11,978 nt of DNA from Ectocarpus siliculosus (lineage: Eukaryota; Sar; Phaeophyceae; Ectocarpales; Ectocarpaceae), in assembly GCA_000310025.1 (NCBI GenBank), contig FN648939.1:11496-23473 (forward strand). The letters run 5' to 3'. The position numbers were made by a program, and so were the translations under genes. Shown in pieces: positions 7,352-11,978 of this stretch. Each line of letters starts with the position of its first letter. Within the stretch, counting starts at the first letter, position 1. The notes beneath the pieces are model-generated. The model searched no databases and was not told where the DNA came from. It worked only from the letters and a program-made list of their open reading frames with translations.

Positions 7352-8374
7352 TCAGTGTCGGGGATGGCCATGGCCAAGGCGTTGACGCATTCGTTGGCAA
7401 CTGCGGCGGTGCTGAAACGGGGCCGGCGATGACAACGATGGAGACGCGGGCCCAAGCGTTGACGGTGGCACCAGCGTCGAAGGTGAGGGCGCCGTGTGCC
7501 GGGGCGGGGCCCACTTGCGGCTGTCGTCACCCGTACGTGTGGCAGTCGTCGGCCTTCCGGGGGGAGGAGGAGCAGCCGGAGGGTCAGGCGGTGGTTGTGC
7601 CGCCCTGCGGGCCATGTCGCGTGGGACTAAGGGTATCACAACAAAACATGGCTCCGCAACACCAGGCTCCTCAGTCGGTGCAGTAGCAGCCGTCATGTGT
7701 TCTACACATGTTGCATCGGTTGGGTCCAACCAGAGATTGGCAAGGGAAAGCGAAAGCTGTTCCTCCATACTGCAACGCGGGTCCACGTTCCTGTGCACCA
7801 CGCCAAGTATACCGAGTCCGTTGGCAGCCTCGCGAAAGATCTCCGGTAGGGTGAACTCCTCGAGTGCCCATTCAGCGTCTATCCGGCGGACAGTCGAGGG
7901 GACGGTGAAGTCCTCCTGCGTCGTGGTGAGCTTGACAAAGTCCTCCCAAAACAGATCTTGTGCCTTAGCCTTGCTTGACCGCCACAACGAACACTCGTTG
8001 TTTTCCCGTGGGCATCCCAGCGTCCGTGGCGTACAGGGGAGCATCCTCCACAGAGCACCGGCCGTGGCCGCAGGCTGTCTCACCGTACCGGTGTTCTCGC
8101 GAATCCCGACGGGCACGCGACCAGCAGCAGCTGCGCCCTGGAGGCTGGTCTGGCGGGCGGCCGTGTGGCCGCGACGGTGGGGGTTGTAGCGTGAGCAGGC
8201 GTTGCCGATGAGGACTTCCCGTCGGACTTCGACCAGTACCTGCGCGTAGTGGCGACCAACAAGCGGAGTTAGGACTAGGCGGACGTCTTTACCCCAGGTG
8301 TTAACTCTGGCACACTCCAGCGTGGTCCGGTCCGGCTCGATGGCGGCGTCAACTCGTAGCAGGCCTTTCGAGCG
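7352..8374 (-). CDS. 340-codon open frame of unknown function between RNase H and integrase
   Basis: From the TGA at 8377-8375 the frame is open for 340 codons to the stop at 7354-7352, the longest clean reading in the window, set inside a badly broken element. There is no ATG near its front (the first ATG in frame is near 8044), so it reads as an internal piece of a polyprotein. The first third (about residues 1-85) looks like a folded, partly beta domain, with RTTLECARVNTWGKDVRLVL and VGRHYAQVLVEVRREVLIGN. Residues about 126-231 look helical, with DLFWEDFVKL, RRIDAEWALEEFTLPEIFRE and MEEQLSLSLANLWLDP. The rest is Pro/Ser/Thr-rich. I recognise no family. Alternatives are a lineage-specific tether between RNase H and integrase, captured host sequence, or part of a nested second element. 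Confidence 0.5.
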   Translation of the reverse strand, partial: RSKGLLRVDAAIEPDRTTLECARVNTWGKDVRLVLTPLVGRHYAQVLVEVRREVLIGNACSRYNPHRRGHTAARQTSLQGAAAAGRVPVGIRENTGTVRQPAATAGALWRMLPCTPRTLGCPRENNECSLWRSSKAKAQDLFWEDFVKLTTTQEDFTVPSTVRRIDAEWALEEFTLPEIFREAANGLGILGVVHRNVDPRCSMEEQLSLSLANLWLDPTDATCVEHMTAATAPTEEPGVAEPCFVVIPLVPRDMARRAAQPPPDPPAAPPPPGRPTTATRTGDDSRKWAPPRHTAPSPSTLVPPSTLGPASPSLSSPAPFQHRRSCQRMRQRLGHGHPRH

Positions 8375-8414
8375 TCAGGAGCGCTCCACCGGCACAGCAG
8401 CCAAAAACAACGGT

Positions 8415-8640
8415 TCAGCTCCGGCGTGAGCTGGAGGGCATGGAAGGCGCGTAGCGGCACCGTCGGCTGGCGGCAAACTCGGTCGGCCCATGTGCAACGA
8501 GGGAGAAAACATCAAGTACCTTCTCATCCTCCCCCGCTGCCCGAATTTCCGTGGTTGCGTCGAAGGGCGGCGGGCCGGTCTGCTCCCGTGACGTCGGAGG
8601 CGCCAACGCCCAGAGCGGCACACTTTCGAGCACTGGTCAC
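8415..8640 (-). pseudogene. Linker after RNase H, frame uncertain
   Basis: Between the end of RNase H and the long clean frame, one minus-strand reading (8633-8415) gives FDATTEIRAAGEDEKVLD and DVFSLVAHGPTEFAASRR before TGA-type breaks. It has an acidic, plausible coding character but no recognisable domain. It probably connects RNase H to the following segment through at least two frameshifts, at about 8640 and 8380-8415. In Gypsy elements this position usually holds a short variable linker before the integrase HHCC domain. Confidence 0.35.
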
Positions 8641-8724
8641 GCCGAGCCCCGGTTGCCCAACGGGCGGGAGGTGTCGTCAGGGAAGGGTTGGTCGTCGGGC
8701 TGCTCCGATGGTCCTTTGCGGCGC

Positions 8725-9100
8725 AAGCCCAACAGCGTGTCCGGCACCGTGTGGTCTTCGCCTTTGGGCCATCTGAGCTCGATGTCGAACTGCTCAACCG
8801 CAGCGCCCAGCTGTGCACTTCGGAAGGCAGGTTCTGGCCGGTAAACAGCCAGATCAGGACGGCACAGTCGGTGTCGAGGGGTGGAGCGCCGTAGAGTAAC
8901 CCGAGGACCTCCCTCTCCTCCTATGGCGTTGAACGGCGGCCGGTGTAGCCCGGGAGGGCCTCGCGGTTCTCGACAGGCTACGGGGGCACCGCTCCGGGGG
9001 GAGTTCGCTGGCGTCCGTGTGCAGAGAGGATGGTTCCCATGCCCACCAGACAGAAGGCATCCCTCGGGCAGTCCCTGAACAGTAAGGGGTCCGGCCAGAA
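8725..9100 (-). pseudogene. pol: Ty3/Gypsy RNase H domain, frameshifted
   Basis: RNase H degrades the RNA strand of the RNA-DNA hybrid during reverse transcription. The first catalytic Asp is visible in LHTDASE (codon 9015-9013). After a frame change, EVLGLLYG gives the conserved Glu helix, followed by DTDCAVLIWLFTGQNL, which corresponds to the TDH-x-AL-x-WL region of the family with the histidine replaced. A third frame gives VEQFDIELRWPKGEDHTVPD, matching the family ending (QFdieirw, G-x-x-N-x-vaD), with the last Asp at 8741-8739. The sequence just before TDAS may contain the tail of the RT connection (RFPGIAGGAARGAQLLAGP, about 9142-9086), but other frames there also look plausible, so that part is weak. 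At least two frameshifts separate the motifs, so no active enzyme is encoded. Confidence 0.72.
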
Positions 9101-9129
9101 GTTGAGCGCCGCGGGCGGCACCACCGGCG

Positions 9130-9885
9130 ATGCCTGGGAAACGGGCGTACCTTAGGGTTTGGTCGAGGCGCCCATCATCCTCGTGACTCTGTTCGCGATA
9201 TCCTCTGGTAGCACGGCACCGGCTGCTGCGGCACCGGCTGTTGCGGGGCGGTTCGTGATGAGGACCGGCCTGCGGCAGCCCCTGCTGTTTTGGCTGGGGT
9301 TGCTGCTGCCCAAGGTGTTGGGCCGGCGACGGCTGATGTTGTTGCAGATGCTGCCCAAACGGCTGGTGTTGGGCTCCTCCCTGTAGGGGCAGCAACACCG
9401 GAGGTAGTTACGGCGGAGGGACACCCATTTCGGCGGGTCGCGCACCGCCAGCCCCTCCGTGCGGAAGAAGATGTCCCACTACCTGCGGTGGCGGCGGCGG
9501 CGGCGAAGGCATGTGAGGCGCTGTGCCGTGCGGAGGGGGCAGCTGAGGCGGTCCCCCCTCTGTCCTAGGGCAGGCTGGGTTGCCCCCGGGGTGAGGGTTT
9601 GAGATTCGGCTTGTAGGTGCTGATCCACGGCGTTGCTGATCCATGACGTCGACGAGTCGTGGGGCAGCAGTCGATGTCGCCCGACGCCGTCAGGGGATCA
9701 GCAGGACGACGCGGTTGGGTACCTTGCCATTTAGTTGCATGACGGTGACCCCGCGCACCTAGTTGCGGGTCATCTGAGACAACTTCGACGTCACCAGTCG
9801 AGGTCTTAGGGTCAATTTCAATGGGGTGGGGGTTAGCGTTAGTGGTCGCCGACGCGGTGTCAGCGTACGAGTAGTCCTCTGACAC
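9130..9885 (-). pseudogene. Acidic then Gln/Pro-rich fragments, possibly the Gag-like front of the Gypsy element
   Basis: A minus-strand frame from 9885 to 9565 starts with SEDYSYADTASATT and HPIEIDPKT, an acidic low-complexity module, and becomes Arg/Pro/Ser-rich. Downstream, between about 9640 and 9160, several frames are open. One is Pro-rich, and one is Gln/Pro-rich with LQQHQPSPAQHLGQQQPQP. Another gives VLPEDIANRVTRMMG. No zinc knuckle, capsid motif or protease was seen. Compositional bias lets several frames stay open, so exact coding paths are uncertain. Its place upstream of RNase H on the same strand suggests Gag or linker sequence joined to RNase H by loss of the reverse transcriptase. 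A duplicated module supports a link with 10178-10566. Confidence 0.35.
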
Positions 9886-10177
9886 GAAGAATCATTCATG
9901 AGACCAGAGTAGTGCATCGACTCAGAGAAATTACAACAAGAGCAACGGTCCAATGCATGCATATGACAGTGACAAGCATTGGAAAAAGAATCCCCTCGAT
10001 GAACAAAATATCCCAACCAACGCAAGTTGCATGCCCATGTGGTGGCGGTTCATCGGTTATCACCTCACGGGTTACGGTAAGGCGATAGTACGCTGATCGA
10101 GCCAATGATTCAGAGTGTGGTCAAAGAGTGCGTGTCACGTCCTGGGAATGTTGGTACCGTAAGGACGGCGCCGTTGA
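9886..10177. other. Spacer between the two acidic modules
   Basis: No supported coding frame lies here. The minus-strand frames give short unrecognised products. This stretch separates the two diverged copies of the acidic module (10399-10268 and 9882-9763), so it is either the unduplicated remainder of a repeat unit or inserted sequence. Confidence 0.4.
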
Positions 10178-10400
10178 TTAGATTAGATGTGCATCGCCGT
10201 GAGCGTGTATGACGGCGGTCTCCGTATTCAGTTGCAGATTGTCAGTCGGGGCCTCTCGATTGGTTGTCTGCGGGCTGCCAAGGGTGGCTTCGACGTGGTT
10301 GATCGTAGGGTCAATCTCGGCGTGGTGAGAGTGGTCATGAATGTCGGCCTCCTCTGATGTCATTGACGCATTGTCGGTGTCCGAAATGAAGTCCTCCGAT
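10178..10400 (-). pseudogene. Acidic His/Asp/Glu-rich coding fragment
   Basis: A minus-strand frame, open from upstream of 10399 to TAA at 10180-10178, reads SEDFISDTDNASMTSEEAD, then HDHSHHAEIDPTINHVEA, and ends DNLQLNTETAVIHAHGDA. It continues naturally from the acidic end of the 10414-10959 frame if one base was lost near 10414-10420, where ELHI meets a TGA and a neighbouring frame reads SDSDFP. It has no known domain; the acidic, Ser/Thr/His-rich composition suggests a disordered N-terminal region. The first 44 codons resemble 9882-9763. Confidence 0.4.
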
Positions 10401-10413
10401 GGGGAAGTCCGAG

Positions 10414-10959
10414 TCAGATATGAAGTTCATCCTCGATTTCGCTGTCGTAACCGTTGTGGTCGGCCGGAGTTTGATCATGTGGCATCTCCGCGTGTTCGTT
10501 GGAGTTACTGGAATCGGTTTCAGAGTTGTAGGAAGACGGTTGGCTCGACAGGTCGTCGGGGTTCATGGTTGTACACGTCGCTGCCCAACAAAAATTTCGA
10601 CTACCTGTGGTGGTCGGTAAGTCTTGTTTTGCAATCGATTTTATGCCGATGAACGTCTTGGTGTCTTCAGTAGCGATTGGTAGCTTTTGCGCCCCGTGAT
10701 GTCGGTTTTGGTCGCACGAGATTAGTCGGCCTCTTGAGCAGTCAGTGCGACGGTTGATGACTGCGTGATTGTGGCGGGCACGGCGTGGAGCTAACATCAG
10801 TGGCACACACTCAGCACTAAGCTTGGCGTCCCCTGCCCCCCTCCAGAAAACGAAACATGTGCCAAAAACTGCACGCAATGGTATCGCTGGTTTCCCGCGA
10901 ACCAGTGGTTTCCCGAGGCAAATCCACGTGGTCACCTGCGCTCCATAGTCAGCCTTCAT
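10414..10959 (-). CDS. Unrecognised 181-codon frame with an acidic C-terminal third
   Basis: The frame starts with ATG at 10959 and ends at TGA 10416-10414. Residues 1-131 are basic, Cys-containing and unlike any family I know, and may simply be untranslated leader read through. From Met132 (ATG at 10566, preceded by ACC) the product changes abruptly to an acidic, Ser/Asn-rich segment, MNPDDLSSQPSSYNSETDSS and onward to DSEIEDELHI. I think ATG 10566 is the more likely start, giving 50 residues before a frameshift into the next fragment. It may be the beginning of the minus-strand retroelement polyprotein or of an unrelated decayed gene. No signal peptide or membrane segment is evident. Confidence 0.35.
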   Translation of the reverse strand: MKADYGAQVTTWICLGKPLVRGKPAIPLRAVFGTCFVFWRGAGDAKLSAECVPLMLAPRRARHNHAVINRRTDCSRGRLISCDQNRHHGAQKLPIATEDTKTFIGIKSIAKQDLPTTTGSRNFCWAATCTTMNPDDLSSQPSSYNSETDSSNSNEHAEMPHDQTPADHNGYDSEIEDELHI

Positions 10960-11534
10960 CTACTAGTTTCACATTCACGTCATGCCTCATGTGGTGCAGT
11001 AGTGTGTCGGGGGAAAGTACGGGTGCATGATGACTTTTCGTGATTGGTAGGATGCACCCCCCCTATGTGATAATGTCACCAGTAACATACGACAGCACCG
11101 ACAGATCCAGGGAGGATGAGAAAGCCAGCAGACAGAAAAAACAACCCCAACGCACAGGCAGTCAGTCTCACACACGACAGAGACAATGCACGAAAACTAG
11201 GCCACACCGTGCCATGTTAACTTTGGTACATGCTCATCACCGCAATCAATGTGTAAGCCGCTTATGTAGTTGCCAGTGTTATACGAGAAAATACCGCGTG
11301 ATCAACAGACAGGTCAGGTGGCGATGGCGCCAGGGGCAAACGATGTTTGACTTTAGAGGGGTCACAAACGATTGATTGCCCGGGGATCCTCGGGTTTGTC
11401 AGAGTAAACGTTCGAGCAAACTCAGGGTAGGTGGGTCAATATTCAGCTGCGTGCTATGAGCATGAAACTATATATAGGATGTAACGTGGTAGGAATTAAA
11501 ATCCGAAATACAGCAGTAGTCCGCTGTCGCTGGA
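10960..11534. other. Region without a supported gene; one near-palindrome
   Basis: No recognisable gene was found. A plus-strand frame with GTG at 11040 and a stop ending at 11375 is basic and low in information. A 16-bp near-palindrome, CCCGGGGATCCTCGGG (11380-11395), has a single mismatched pair. If the minus-strand retroelement had a 5' LTR it would lie here, but I see no segment shared with the region below 5514. Confidence 0.4.
11469..11477 (+). promoter_or_regulatory. TATA-like motif
   Basis: TATATATAG lies 66 bp before an ATG at 11535, a distance compatible with a TATA box plus a short leader. No initiator or other promoter element is clear, and the downstream frame is unrecognised, so this is only suggestive. 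Confidence 0.25.
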
Positions 11535-11852
11535 ATGAAACGAAGTCCACACGCTCGTCGTCATTCGGGTGGCGATAGGTGCAACCGTCGTCCGTACCCT
11601 TCTCCCACTCTAATACTATTGGTGGTGGTGTCTTGGATGGGGCGCATAATATCTGGACAGCGGTTCCGGGTTTGGTCTGAGAAGGGAAACTTTGTAGAGA
11701 TAGAGGAAGGTTTCAAGGTGGGGCAGCCAGGACCAACCTGGGTGCATAGACTATACAAGAAGAGGTGCGCTAGAGTTCGGGTGTGGCAGAGAGAGGTGCT
11801 CCAAGTGTGCGGTGTTCGAGCATTCCGATGGTCTCAATGTTGGCCAAGATGA
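11535..11852 (+). CDS. Hypothetical 105-codon frame
   Basis: The frame has an ATG start at 11535 and a stop ending at 11852. The product is basic and Arg/Trp-rich. It has one short hydrophobic stretch (TLILLVVVSW, about residues 25-34) and a middle part, FRVWSEKGNFVEIEEGFKVG, that reads like folded protein. No family is recognised. Its interest rests on the TATA-like motif upstream. It could equally be a chance frame or an exon whose continuation lies outside the window. Confidence 0.22.
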   Translation: MKRSPHARRHSGGDRCNRRPYPSPTLILLVVVSWMGRIISGQRFRVWSEKGNFVEIEEGFKVGQPGPTWVHRLYKKRCARVRVWQREVLQVCGVRAFRWSQCWPR

Positions 11853-11978
11853 TGTCTCGTTTCATGAGAGGATTCATAATCAATCGTGAGGCCAAATTGA
11901 TCAGATACAACGACCGGTAAGACAAAATGAAAGTTTGTTGTCGAAGGGTTATTGTACACGGAAGAATTCAGAACATCT

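Larger units (their letters stand above)
5514..9100 (-). mobile_element. Ty3/Gypsy-type LTR retrotransposon remnant (pol, minus strand)
   Basis: Read on the minus strand, this stretch gives RNase H (about 9030-8725), an unidentified 340-codon frame (8374-7355), an integrase (about 7250-6120 and on to 5890) and a C-terminal module ending at 5514. RNase H before integrase is the Ty3/Gypsy order; Copia has integrase first. The reverse transcriptase palm, with its YxDD-type motif, is not found upstream. Only a weak match to the end of the RT connection may remain at about 9145-9085. Frameshifts and stops occur throughout except in the 340-codon segment. Flanking LTRs could not be identified by eye. 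Confidence 0.8.

Noticed and set aside
7494-8189. A long plus-strand frame opposite the 340-codon frame.
   Set aside because: It is Gly/Ala/Val/Ser-rich, lacks domain-like patterns and is shorter than the minus-strand frame, which fits the polyprotein direction; it is a shadow of GC-rich codons.
8209-8268. A plus-strand stretch reading EDFPSDFDQYLRVVATNKRS.
   Set aside because: It is open for only about 20 codons and is antisense to the 340-codon minus-strand frame.

Overview
The window looks like a repeat-rich intergenic or heterochromatic stretch of a eukaryotic nuclear genome. It holds remnants of two LTR-retrotransposon families in opposite orientation, a roughly 150-bp minisatellite and several hairpins. 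I see no intact conserved host gene, no rRNA or tRNA gene, no CRISPR array and no bacterial operon structure. The element types rule out a prokaryote. The organism cannot be named from the sequence. A stramenopile or another alga or protist with a GC-rich genome is my guess, at low confidence.

Layout: (1) 1-756 has no supported gene. (2) 757-1610 is a tandem array of about six units of about 151 bp. (3) 1670-3466, plus strand, is a decayed Ty1/Copia-type Gag. It has a capsid-like region broken by two single-base frameshifts, two CCHC zinc knuckles and an Ala/Gly-rich tail; no Copia protease, integrase or reverse transcriptase follows. (4) 3467-4850 is T-rich, with short direct and tandem repeats and no gene. 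(5) 4850-5510 is compact and structured, with two strong perfect inverted repeats, a threefold repeat of about 50 bp and a 16-bp direct repeat. (6) 5514 to about 9100, minus strand, is a Ty3/Gypsy-type pol remnant. Read 5'->3' on the minus strand it gives RNase H, a 340-codon uninterrupted frame of unknown nature, an integrase (HHCC remnant, D-D-35-E core, GPY/F-like module) and a Tudor/chromo-like C-terminal domain. The reverse transcriptase catalytic core is absent. (7) About 9130-10959, minus strand, holds Gln/Pro-rich and acidic low-complexity coding fragments that may be the front of the same element; one 40-codon acidic module occurs twice. (8) 10960-11978 has no recognised gene, only an isolated TATA-like motif 66 bp before an unrecognised 105-codon frame.

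The two retroelements lie tail to tail, and neither could move by itself as it stands. The parts most worth following up are the long clean frame between RNase H and integrase, the C-terminal Tudor-like module, the bias of in-frame stops to TAG, and the hairpin-rich segment 4990-5190.
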